DNA of 6,601 nt from an uncultured Flavobacteriaceae bacterium (GTDB lineage Bacteria > Bacteroidota > Bacteroidia > Flavobacteriales > Flavobacteriaceae): positions 1-6,601 of the forward strand of contig CAMZMA010000032.1 in the NCBI GenBank assembly GCA_947311815.1. Reading direction: 5' to 3'. The position numbers and the translations under genes were made by a program. A model generated the notes under the pieces. The model saw only the letters and a program-made list of their open reading frames with translations. It was not told the origin of the DNA and made no database searches. Shown piece by piece: positions 1-6,443 of the stretch (within the stretch, counting starts at the first letter, position 1; each line of letters opens with the position of its first letter).

Positions 1-90
1 TCTTATATTTTTCATTGTGATTGTGTTTAAATTTTTCATGATATGTTTTTTAAATTGTGATTGTTGTATCGTGTTTACATATCTAAAACG

Positions 91-120
91 AAGAAGGTTT
101 AAAATACCCTCCTTTTTTTT
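91..120 (+). terminator. Possible weak intrinsic terminator of an upstream gene
   Basis: AAGAAGG at 91-97 can pair with CCTCCTT at 108-114 (six of seven pairs, one A/C mismatch), with a loop of 10 nt, followed directly by an eight-T run at 113-120. This is the layout of a rho-independent terminator, but the stem is short and imperfect and no upstream gene is visible. The same left arm can also pair perfectly with 192-201 (AAACCTTCTT), so the fold is ambiguous. Confidence 0.22.
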
Positions 121-132
121 AATTTTTATTTT

Positions 133-161
133 TTGACAAAAAATTACACCTTATATATATA
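133..161 (+). promoter_or_regulatory. Candidate promoter of the sigma/FecR/receptor operon
   Basis: TTGACA at 133-138 is followed after exactly 17 bp by TATATA at 156-161, giving a predicted transcription start near 168 and an untranslated leader of about 110 nt before the sigma gene. The match is to the general sigma-70 consensus. The Bacteroidota -7 element TAnnTTTG is not present here; the nearest approach in the leader is TTTATTTG at 201-208, with one mismatch and no clear -33 partner. In such an A+T-rich region a chance match is quite possible. An ECF-type autoregulated promoter could also lie here but cannot be recognised without its consensus. Confidence 0.3.
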
Positions 162-169
162 GCCTTAAA

Positions 170-183
170 TTTTATCGATAAAA
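170..183. promoter_or_regulatory. Perfect 14-bp palindrome, possible operator
   Basis: TTTTATCGATAAAA reads the same on both strands. It sits immediately downstream of the candidate -10 box and overlaps the predicted start of transcription, a position where a dimeric repressor would act. It does not match the Fur box (GATAATGATAATCATTATC) as a whole. Identification as an operator is inference from symmetry and position only. Confidence 0.25.
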
Positions 184-277
184 CAATCAAAAAACCTTCT
201 TTTATTTGTGTAGCAACTAATTAATAGATAATTTAGCGATATCATTTCCCTAACATTACTTAGTAGAAATTTTATAT

Positions 278-793
278 ATGAGCGATTTAACAAAAAATAT
301 TTGCGACACAAAAGTGTATGACAGTGTCTTTAATACCTACGCTAAAGATTTAAAGCGATTTTTATATTTTAAGTTTAGAGATATGGAATCTGCCGAAGAT
401 GTTTTACAAGAAACTTTTATTAAACTTTGGACCAATTGCCATAAAGTAACTTATAGTAAAGTTAAAAGTTATCTGTATACTTTGGCAAATAATGCTTTTT
501 TAGATATTAAAAAACACGAAAAAGTGGTGAGAGCGCATCAGGATGGTTTTGTAAACTACAACAAAACGGAATCGCCAGAATTTTTAATGATTGAAGAAGA
601 GTTTTTAGTTCAGGTAGAAAAAATGATTGCCGATTTACCTGAAAAACAACGAGAGGTTTTTTTACTAAGTAGAATAGAAAAAAAGAAATACAAAGAAATT
701 GCCACCCAATTAGATATTTCTATTAAAACAGTAGAAAAAAGAATGCACAACGCATTAATAGTGATGAGAAAAAAATTAGGGAGAGATATTTAA
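278..793 (+). CDS. ECF-family RNA polymerase sigma-70 factor (FecI-like)
   Basis: A 171-residue alternative sigma factor of the extracytoplasmic-function type, expected to direct RNA polymerase to promoters controlled by the receptor and anti-sigma genes that follow. Region 2 covers about residues 14-82 and contains the typical DVLQETFIKLW core (41-51) and the SYLYTLANNAFLD segment (64-76). Region 4 covers about 110-166, with LPEKQREVF (120-128) and a helix-turn-helix at about 137-157 (YKEIA ... SIKTVEKRM). Regions 1.1 and 3 are missing, as is normal for ECF factors, and the length fits the family. The ATG at 278 is the first in frame near the domain start; there is no Shine-Dalgarno sequence, as usual in Bacteroidota. 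It is the first gene of the operon, with FecR 53 bp downstream. The closest known group is the Bacteroides-expansion family of sigma-70 factors that pair with FecR. The target promoters are unknown. Confidence 0.95.
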   Translation: MSDLTKNICDTKVYDSVFNTYAKDLKRFLYFKFRDMESAEDVLQETFIKLWTNCHKVTYSKVKSYLYTLANNAFLDIKKHEKVVRAHQDGFVNYNKTESPEFLMIEEEFLVQVEKMIADLPEKQREVFLLSRIEKKKYKEIATQLDISIKTVEKRMHNALIVMRKKLGRDI

Positions 794-846
794 AAAAAGG
801 TAGGGTAAATTAAAACAGATTCGTTTTAGTTATATAAAAGTATAAA

Positions 847-1779
847 ATGATGGAAAAAATTACTTCAAATACACAAGATTTCTATTTAGCTGAATGGCTA
901 GAAGGTAACTTGTCTGACATACAACTTAAAGAATTGATTACTGCCAATGATTTTTTAGCATATCAAAAACTAAAAACTAGTTTTGATGTGATAAGCGAAT
1001 TAGAAGCGTCTATGGATACCACTCTACAAGCAATAAAAAATAAATTGCCTAAAAAAATAATTGAGGCTCCAAAGAAAACAAAAGTGATTTCTTTATATAC
1101 AAAATGGGCAGTCTCTATTGCCGCAGCTTTTTTATTATTTTTTAGTGTTTATAATAACTTTTCTAGTACAGAAACTATTATTAATGCTAGCTTTGGTGAA
1201 CAACAAACCATTGCGCTATTAGATGGGTCTGAAGTGATTTTAAACGCAAAATCCACCTTAAAATACAACAAAACAGATTGGAAAAACAAGCGAGAAATCT
1301 TTTTAGATGGCGAAGCGTATTTTAAAGTAACCAAAGGAAGTACTTTTACAGTTAAAACCAAAAATGGCGACATTACTGTTTTAGGAACACAATTTAATGT
1401 AAACACAAAGAAAAATTATTTTACCGTTATTTGTTATGAAGGTAAGGTAAAAGTAATCACTACAAATAGCCAACAAGTATTAACTCCAGGAAAAGCGGTA
1501 ACTTTTATTAGAGGTACAGAAAAACAATGGTCTTTAGAAGACACAAATCCTAAATGGATTGCTGGCGAAAGTTCTTTTAATAACATGCCTTTAGAGTTTA
1601 TTATTGATGAATTAGAAAGTCAATTCAATATTAGTATTGATAGAAAAAACATAGATCAAACAGTTAATTTTACAGGGAGTTTTGACAATAAAAACTTAAC
1701 GGTTGCGTTAGCATCTGTATTCAAGCCAATGAACATTAAATATACAATTTCTGGCAACAAAATTGTATTAAGTGAGTAG
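847..1779 (+). CDS. FecR-family anti-sigma factor / signal transducer
   Basis: A 310-residue single-span inner-membrane protein predicted to hold the upstream sigma factor and relay the state of the downstream receptor. Residues 1-84 are the cytoplasmic part expected to bind the sigma factor. A hydrophobic span at about 87-103 (WAVSIAAAFLLFFSVY) crosses the membrane. The periplasmic FecR domain runs from about 108 to 220, with hallmark pieces LLDGSEVILNAKSTLKY (124-140), FLDGEAYFKV (152-161) and VLGTQFNV (178-185). The C-terminal part, about 243-309, is a DUF4974-like domain with an STN-like layout, typical of Bacteroidota FecR proteins and expected to contact the receptor's signalling domain. 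Two ATG codons stand in tandem at 847 and 850, so the start is uncertain by one residue. It lies 53 bp after the sigma gene and 26 bp before the receptor, without an evident promoter, so co-transcription is likely. Whether it only inhibits the sigma factor or is also needed for its activity, as in E. coli FecR, cannot be told. Confidence 0.95.
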   Translation: MMEKITSNTQDFYLAEWLEGNLSDIQLKELITANDFLAYQKLKTSFDVISELEASMDTTLQAIKNKLPKKIIEAPKKTKVISLYTKWAVSIAAAFLLFFSVYNNFSSTETIINASFGEQQTIALLDGSEVILNAKSTLKYNKTDWKNKREIFLDGEAYFKVTKGSTFTVKTKNGDITVLGTQFNVNTKKNYFTVICYEGKVKVITTNSQQVLTPGKAVTFIRGTEKQWSLEDTNPKWIAGESSFNNMPLEFIIDELESQFNISIDRKNIDQTVNFTGSFDNKNLTVALASVFKPMNIKYTISGNKIVLSE

Positions 1780-1805
1780 TTTTTATGCCTTAGAAAACAC
1801 CCTAA

Positions 1806-4082
1806 ATGAAAAAAAATATAGTAACAATCCTTTTTCTACTCATTTCCTATGTGCTTTTTTCACAAGAAAATACACTTAAAAGGGTCGAATTTAAAAACAC
1901 AAAGGCTAGTGTAGCTCTTACAAACTTAGAAAAATTATTTGATGTAAAATTCTCTTATTCGTCAGATTTACTTAAAAACAAAACCATAACACTTGCCAAA
2001 GAAAACAGAACCTTAGACGATGTACTCTTTGAACTCTCTTTTATCCTTCATATAAAATTTAACAAGCTTAATAAAAGATACATTTACGTAACAAAAAGTT
2101 TTAGAAAAAATTTAAGCGAAATTGTTGTAAAAGGATATTTAACCAAAGGAATTACTAAAAATAAAGACGCAACTTTTAAACTATCTCCTAAAAGAATTGG
2201 TTTATTACCCGGATTAATAGAGGCAGATGTTATAGAAAGCATACAACAATTACCTGGTGTTGTAAGTATTGATGAGACTGCTACAGGTATTTCGGTAAGA
2301 GGTGGCACATCAGATCAAAACAGAATTATTTGGGACGGTATTAACATTTATCATAATGGTCATTTATTTGGTATGGTGTCTGCATTTAATCCTAATGTTG
2401 CAGAAAAAATCACCTTTTACAATAAAGGAACCGATGTAAAATTTAGCGACCGTATTTCTAGTGTCATCGATATTACTACGACAAATGACATTGCTTTAAA
2501 ACCTAGATTAGAAACGGGTTTTAATGGCGTTGATGCCGATATTTTATTAGAATTCCCTATCATCAAAAATAAACTAAGTGTTCAAACCTCTTTTAGAAAA
2601 TCTTATTACGGACTTATAGAAACCGCTACTTTTGACAAATACGAAACAAAAGTATATCAAAATAGTAATATTGATAATGAGACTTTTAGCTTTAAAGATT
2701 ATCATTTTAAATTCAATTATAAACTCAACAAAAACAATAAGCTTTCTTTGAGTTTAATACATATTGACAATGATTTTGAAAACGAATACTCTAAAACAGA
2801 TGAAAACGCTTCTTTTACAGATAGGTTAGATACAGAAAATGATGGTTACAGTCTTTTTTGGTATAAAATATGGGGCGATGATTTAAAGCAAGAAACAAGT
2901 ATAAGTTTATCTAATTATCGATTAAATTACGATTTTTTAACCATTAAAAATAACGCGTTTTTTTCTGATTTTTCTAAGGAAAACCGAATTTCAGATGTGT
3001 TATTTTCTACCTCATTTACCAAAACGTTCTCAAAAAATAAAAACATCACTTTTGGATATCAAGATACTTATAAAGATGTTCGTTTTTTATTTAAAGAACA
3101 AAAAGACATTTTATATATTTTAGACAAAGACAATGCCCATGTAAATACACATTCGGTTTTTAGTGGCTATCATTTTAAAAAAAATACTTTTGATGTGTAT
3201 TTAGGTGGTAGAATTAACTATTACACTACTTTAAATGCCGTAAGATTTGAACCTAGATTGATTATCAATAAAGACATCAATACGCATTTTAAATGGCAAT
3301 TTACGGGCGAGGTGAAAAATCAAATTATCAGTCAAATTGATGAAACCGTGTTAAGTGATTTGTCTTTAGAGCGTAAATTATGGCGTTTAGCCGATGCCAA
3401 AAATTTCCCTATTATTAATAGTATTCATCTTTCTAGCGGACTTACTTATACCAAAAATAGATTAACGATTGATGTAGATTTTTATAGCAAAAGAACAACA
3501 GGAATTACCGCTTTATCTTTAGGTTTTTTAAATCCGAATGACAACTCGTTTCACATCGGTGAACAGCGTGTAAACGGAATAGATTTCTACCTTAAAAATG
3601 ATTTTAGTAACCGTTTTAAAACATGGATTAACTACTCTTTTTTAGATGTACATAACAACTATGAAAACTTAAATAATAATGACTCTTTTACTGCAAATAC
3701 CGAAATAAGGCATTCCTTAAACATTTCATCTAGCTACAAAATAAATAAATTTTTAATTTCTTTAGGATGGAAAATTAGATCTGGTAAACCGCTAACCGAT
3801 TTAGATTATGATGCAAATGGGACTGCCTATTTTCATGGGATAAATACAGAAACATTACCAACGTATCATCGTTTAGATATTTCATCAACCTATAATTTTA
3901 TATTTTCTAAAAAGAGTACTATTAGAGGAAAAGTAGGCCTTTCTATACGAAATGTTTACAATAACAAAAACTTAATAAATGTAGAATTTATTGGTAATAA
4001 TGCTCTTGATGACACTGTCCAAATTCTTAAAAATCATTCCATAGGATTAACACCTAACTTTTTATTTAGAGTCTATTTTTAA
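1806..4082 (+). CDS. FecA-like TonB-dependent outer-membrane receptor with STN signalling domain
   Basis: A 758-residue outer-membrane receptor predicted to import a ligand using TonB/ExbBD energy and to signal its presence to the neighbouring FecR. Residues 1-20 form a signal peptide (MKKNIVTILFLLISYVLFSQ). An STN domain covers about 25-98 (FKNTKASVALTNLEKLF ... RTLDDVLFEL ... YIYVTK). The plug covers about 103-226, with LSEIVVKG (103-110), ADVIESIQQLPGV (140-152) and the conserved ISVRGGTSDQNRIIWDGI (162-179). The rest is a beta-barrel rich in alternating and aromatic residues that ends in a terminal phenylalanine (FRVYF), the usual outer-membrane assembly signal. The length is close to that of FecA-type transducers. 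No carboxypeptidase-regulatory-like domain is evident between STN and plug, and no SusD-like partner follows, which argues against a SusC glycan importer. Substrate is unknown; iron chelates are the classical ligands of this class, but nothing in the sequence fixes this. The gene ends flush against the stop codon of the convergent methyltransferase gene. Confidence 0.94.
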   Translation: MKKNIVTILFLLISYVLFSQENTLKRVEFKNTKASVALTNLEKLFDVKFSYSSDLLKNKTITLAKENRTLDDVLFELSFILHIKFNKLNKRYIYVTKSFRKNLSEIVVKGYLTKGITKNKDATFKLSPKRIGLLPGLIEADVIESIQQLPGVVSIDETATGISVRGGTSDQNRIIWDGINIYHNGHLFGMVSAFNPNVAEKITFYNKGTDVKFSDRISSVIDITTTNDIALKPRLETGFNGVDADILLEFPIIKNKLSVQTSFRKSYYGLIETATFDKYETKVYQNSNIDNETFSFKDYHFKFNYKLNKNNKLSLSLIHIDNDFENEYSKTDENASFTDRLDTENDGYSLFWYKIWGDDLKQETSISLSNYRLNYDFLTIKNNAFFSDFSKENRISDVLFSTSFTKTFSKNKNITFGYQDTYKDVRFLFKEQKDILYILDKDNAHVNTHSVFSGYHFKKNTFDVYLGGRINYYTTLNAVRFEPRLIINKDINTHFKWQFTGEVKNQIISQIDETVLSDLSLERKLWRLADAKNFPIINSIHLSSGLTYTKNRLTIDVDFYSKRTTGITALSLGFLNPNDNSFHIGEQRVNGIDFYLKNDFSNRFKTWINYSFLDVHNNYENLNNNDSFTANTEIRHSLNISSSYKINKFLISLGWKIRSGKPLTDLDYDANGTAYFHGINTETLPTYHRLDISSTYNFIFSKKSTIRGKVGLSIRNVYNNKNLINVEFIGNNALDDTVQILKNHSIGLTPNFLFRVYF

Positions 4083-5231
4083 TTACAATAAGGTTTCTAA
4101 ATAATGATGCTGAATTGCATAGGCTTCTTTTAAGGCATCAATTTTTTTATCAATTTTAACTACATCCGTTTTTTTGGATGATTTTGTGCCTACCAACATC
4201 ACATTTTTACGGGTATGTTCATTACTGATAAACTCAAACACCTTGGTATTGTAGTTGTTTTTTTCTAAAATTAAAGCTCTAATGGTATCGGTAACCATTT
4301 CGAACTGACGCTCTTTAAAAATTCCGTATTTTAACAACGGACTCTCCTGCTCTATTCCTTTTACTTGCTGACGAATTTGTTTGTGACAACACGGAGCGGT
4401 AATAATTAATTCGGCATGAGCAGATAATCCTTTAAAAATAGCATCGTCTGTGGCGGTATCGCAAGCGTGTAAAGCAATAAGAATATCAATCTTATTATTT
4501 TCATATTCTTGTATGGGTTGCGCTACAAAATTCAGCTTTTTAAAATCGCATTTTTGGGCGATATCATTGCAATAATTCACTAAACTTTCTCTTAACTCAA
4601 TACCTGTTACGGTGACATCGTATTTTTTGTGATTCATTAAATAATCGTACAAAGCAAAAGTTAAATAGCCTTTGCCCGAACCCATATCAACAATTTTAAT
4701 ATGTTTTGGTAATTTAGTAGCTTTTAGCAATCCCTCAATAATTTCTAAATATTTATTGATTTGACGGTATTTATCTGCCATTTTATGAATGACTTTTCCG
4801 TTGTTATCCGTAACACCCAAATACTGCAAATAACTACCCGAAGCAATCCGTTCTTTAGGCTTGTCATGTGTTTCTGGTAATTTGTTTTTAAAGCTTGGAG
4901 CGTTTATTTTGTACGAAACCTTTTTCTTTTTAGAGACAAACACCAATAAATCGTTAGACAAAGTAAATAAAGTAGCGGCTCTAAAATTATCCATCAACAA
5001 GACTTCTAATTCGTTAATTGTTTCTTGTAAAGTGTAGTTTTTAACTTGATCATTTGTGGTGTATCTGTACGTAAACTGAAACATTTCGGTTTCTTTTATT
5101 TTTATTAAACGTACATATACATTCGGCAAACCATCGCCTTTTTTAATAGGTTTACTCAAAGTTAATTTTACAAAATTATTATTTTGTATACTTTGAGTAA
5201 GCGTGTCTTTTAATTCTTTAAATGGATTCAT
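4083..5231 (-). CDS. SAM-dependent methyltransferase, Methyltransf_32 / APCCHK type
   Basis: A 382-residue class I methyltransferase; the substrate is not known. The Rossmann core starts near residue 178 with motif I, VDMGSGKGYLTFALYDYL (181-198), followed by TGIELRES (209-216), whose acidic residue would bind the ribose of SAM. LIALHACDTATDDAI (251-265) and the cysteine-rich ITAPCCHKQIRQQ (277-289) are hallmarks of the family that also includes eukaryotic METTL25-like proteins. The N-terminal 130 residues have no motif I can name and may bind substrate; the C-terminal tail (about 350-382) is lysine-rich then helical. It is read toward the receptor operon and stops directly against it. The ATG at 5231 is supported by a well-placed TAnnTTTG element just upstream. 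Conserved in many flavobacteria as an uncharacterised methyltransferase; RNA or protein as substrate would be a guess. Confidence 0.88.
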   Translation of the reverse strand: MNPFKELKDTLTQSIQNNNFVKLTLSKPIKKGDGLPNVYVRLIKIKETEMFQFTYRYTTNDQVKNYTLQETINELEVLLMDNFRAATLFTLSNDLLVFVSKKKKVSYKINAPSFKNKLPETHDKPKERIASGSYLQYLGVTDNNGKVIHKMADKYRQINKYLEIIEGLLKATKLPKHIKIVDMGSGKGYLTFALYDYLMNHKKYDVTVTGIELRESLVNYCNDIAQKCDFKKLNFVAQPIQEYENNKIDILIALHACDTATDDAIFKGLSAHAELIITAPCCHKQIRQQVKGIEQESPLLKYGIFKERQFEMVTDTIRALILEKNNYNTKVFEFISNEHTRKNVMLVGTKSSKKTDVVKIDKKIDALKEAYAIQHHYLETLL

Positions 5232-5402
5232 ATTGCAAAAGTAAGTGAACTATTTTAAGTAACCATCTATTTTAACCCCCAATAAGGTCGGAGCGATATT
5301 TTAAATTTCAAACGAATACCTTTACATGAAATAGCAACTATCTTATCTACTACAGTAGATTATTGAATAACAACGAAGTAAAGTCAGAAAAATTAATGAG
5401 AC
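5232..5402. other. Intergenic spacer between rmuC and the methyltransferase gene
   Basis: This 171-bp spacer separates two genes read in the same direction on the - strand. Apart from the TAnnTTTG element at its left end it holds one near-palindrome: ATCTAC at 5345-5350 pairs with GTAGAT at 5355-5360 around a TACA loop. On neither strand is that stem followed by a T run, so it is not a convincing terminator. I see no RNA gene or open frame of note. The separate promoter and the spacer length suggest that the two genes are not obligatorily co-transcribed. Confidence 0.5.
5236..5243 (-). promoter_or_regulatory. Bacteroidota-type -7 promoter element (TACTTTTG) of the methyltransferase gene
   Basis: Read on the - strand, TACTTTTG is a full match to the TAnnTTTG element recognised by the primary sigma factor of Bacteroidota. 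Only four bases (CAAT) separate it from the ATG at 5231, so transcription would begin at or almost at the start codon and the mRNA would be leaderless or nearly so. The upstream -33 element is not clear: GGTTA about 16-19 bp upstream is a poor match to TTTG. Confidence 0.45.
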
Positions 5403-6443
5403 CTATTCATCTTCACTGGCACGGTCAATAATGTTTTGAGGTAGTGCTTTTTTAGCTTTTGCACCCATTTTTTTAAGTTTCTCTACACTGCTAATTAAAT
5501 TTCCTCGTCCGTCAACTAATTTATTCATTGCTGCATTGTAGTCTGATTTAGAAGCATCTATTTTTTTTCCAATTCCGATTAAATCTTTTAACAAACCGTC
5601 AAATTTATCATACAAAGCACCTGCTTGTCGTGCAATTTCTATGGCATTTCGTTGCTGTTTTTCATTATTCCACATGGTATCAATCGTACGTAAAGTAGCT
5701 AAAAGAGTAGTAGGAGTCACAATGACAATATTTTTTTCGAAGGCTTTGTTGTACAAATTAGTATCTGCATTTAAAGCCACGGCAAAAGCAGGTTCTATCG
5801 GTACAAAAAGTAATACAAAATCGGGCGATTCAATTTTATAAATATCTTCGTATTTTTTTTCTGATAATTGTTCTACATGGCGTTTTAAAGAGCTTAGATG
5901 TTCTTTTAAGAATTGTGCTTTTTCGGTTTCATCATCTGCATTTACAAACTGCTCATAAGCGGTTAATGAAACTTTAGAATCTACCACCATTTTTTTATTA
6001 TCAGGTAAATGAATTACCACATCAGGTAAAATTCTTTTCCCTTCTTCATTCGTAAAACTTTGTTGTACATAATACTCTCTATCTTTCTCTAGTCCAGACT
6101 TTTCCAACACTCTCTCTAGCACTAATTCGCCCCAATTTCCTTGTAATTTACTATCGCCTTTTAAGGCTTTTGTTAAGTTGAGAGTTTCTTTACTCATTTG
6201 TAAATTCAACTCTTTTAAACCAATTATTTGCTGACGTAAAGCTGCGTGATAATCGATACTTTCTTTGTGCGTTTTATCTACTTTATCTTCAAAAAGTTTT
6301 ATTTTTTCTTGTAGTGGATGTAAAATATTCTGAATATTTTTTTCATTAGTTTTTGTAAATTTTTCAGATTTTTCTTCTAAAATTTTATTGGCTAAATTCT
6401 CGAATTCTTTGGTAAATTTTTCTTGTAATTTTTCTACTTCCTG
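5403..6443 (-). CDS. rmuC: RmuC-family DNA recombination protein, N-terminus missing
   Basis: RmuC proteins are membrane-anchored coiled-coil proteins with a restriction-nuclease-like core; E. coli rmuC was found as a gene limiting inversion at short inverted repeats. Here the authentic frame covers 346 residues plus the stop. Using numbering from the TTG at 6464, a charged coiled-coil (about 8-100) leads to the RmuC core: GNWGELVLERVLEKSG (109-124), LPDVVIHLPDNKKMVVDSKV (146-165), whose D148 and D162-x-K164 resemble a PD-(D/E)xK site, then FVPIEPAF (220-227) and VTPTTLLATLRTI (249-261). The C-terminus is complete (TAG at 5403-5405). The usual N-terminal membrane helix and upstream coiled-coil are absent. 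The frame stays open to a TTG at 6464 and closes at TAA 6474-6476, but the first seven residues (MTCVYSN) come from the spacer of the inverted repeat, and family-like sequence starts exactly at the arm boundary, 6443. The gene is thus cut by the rearrangement or chimera, not naturally short. Confidence 0.93.
   Translation of the reverse strand, partial: QEVEKLQEKFTKEFENLANKILEEKSEKFTKTNEKNIQNILHPLQEKIKLFEDKVDKTHKESIDYHAALRQQIIGLKELNLQMSKETLNLTKALKGDSKLQGNWGELVLERVLEKSGLEKDREYYVQQSFTNEEGKRILPDVVIHLPDNKKMVVDSKVSLTAYEQFVNADDETEKAQFLKEHLSSLKRHVEQLSEKKYEDIYKIESPDFVLLFVPIEPAFAVALNADTNLYNKAFEKNIVIVTPTTLLATLRTIDTMWNNEKQQRNAIEIARQAGALYDKFDGLLKDLIGIGKKIDASKSDYNAAMNKLVDGRGNLISSVEKLKKMGAKAKKALPQNIIDRASEDE

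Larger units (their letters stand above)
1..277. other. Gene-free A+T-rich leader upstream of the signalling operon
   Basis: No convincing coding frame is present on either strand. Besides the possible terminator, promoter and palindrome listed separately, the stretch contains an 11-bp direct repeat, ATTGTGATTGT, at 14-24 and 54-64 (40 bp apart) and a 10-bp inverted pair, AAGAAGGTTT at 91-100 and AAACCTTCTT at 192-201. In DNA this rich in A+T such short matches may be chance. Confidence 0.5.

Noticed and set aside
14..64. Direct repeat ATTGTGATTGT as part of a repeat array or CRISPR
   Set aside because: Only two copies of a low-complexity 11-mer, with no third unit at the same spacing and no other array features.
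1149..1406. Open frame of 85 codons on the - strand inside the FecR gene
   Set aside because: It lies wholly within the well-supported FecR coding sequence, has no recognisable domain, and is explained as a shadow frame.
2084..2308. Open frame of 74 codons on the - strand inside the receptor gene
   Set aside because: It is antisense to the conserved plug region of the receptor, where codon constraints alone keep it open; no motif of its own.
1806..4082. Receptor as a SusC-type glycan importer
   Set aside because: No SusD-like gene follows, no carboxypeptidase-like domain precedes the plug, and the length of 758 residues is shorter than typical SusC proteins.
4163..4180. CATCC/GGATG hairpin as terminator of the receptor operon
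   Set aside because: Five-bp stem inside the methyltransferase coding sequence with the T run in the loop rather than after the stem.
5345..5360. Near-palindrome ATCTAC-TACA-GTAGAT downstream of rmuC as a terminator
   Set aside because: Only a six-bp stem and no T run follows it on either strand; may be chance or a weak protein site.
5641..5841. Open frame of 66 codons on the + strand inside rmuC
   Set aside because: It is antisense to the conserved core of RmuC and shows no domain or upstream signal.
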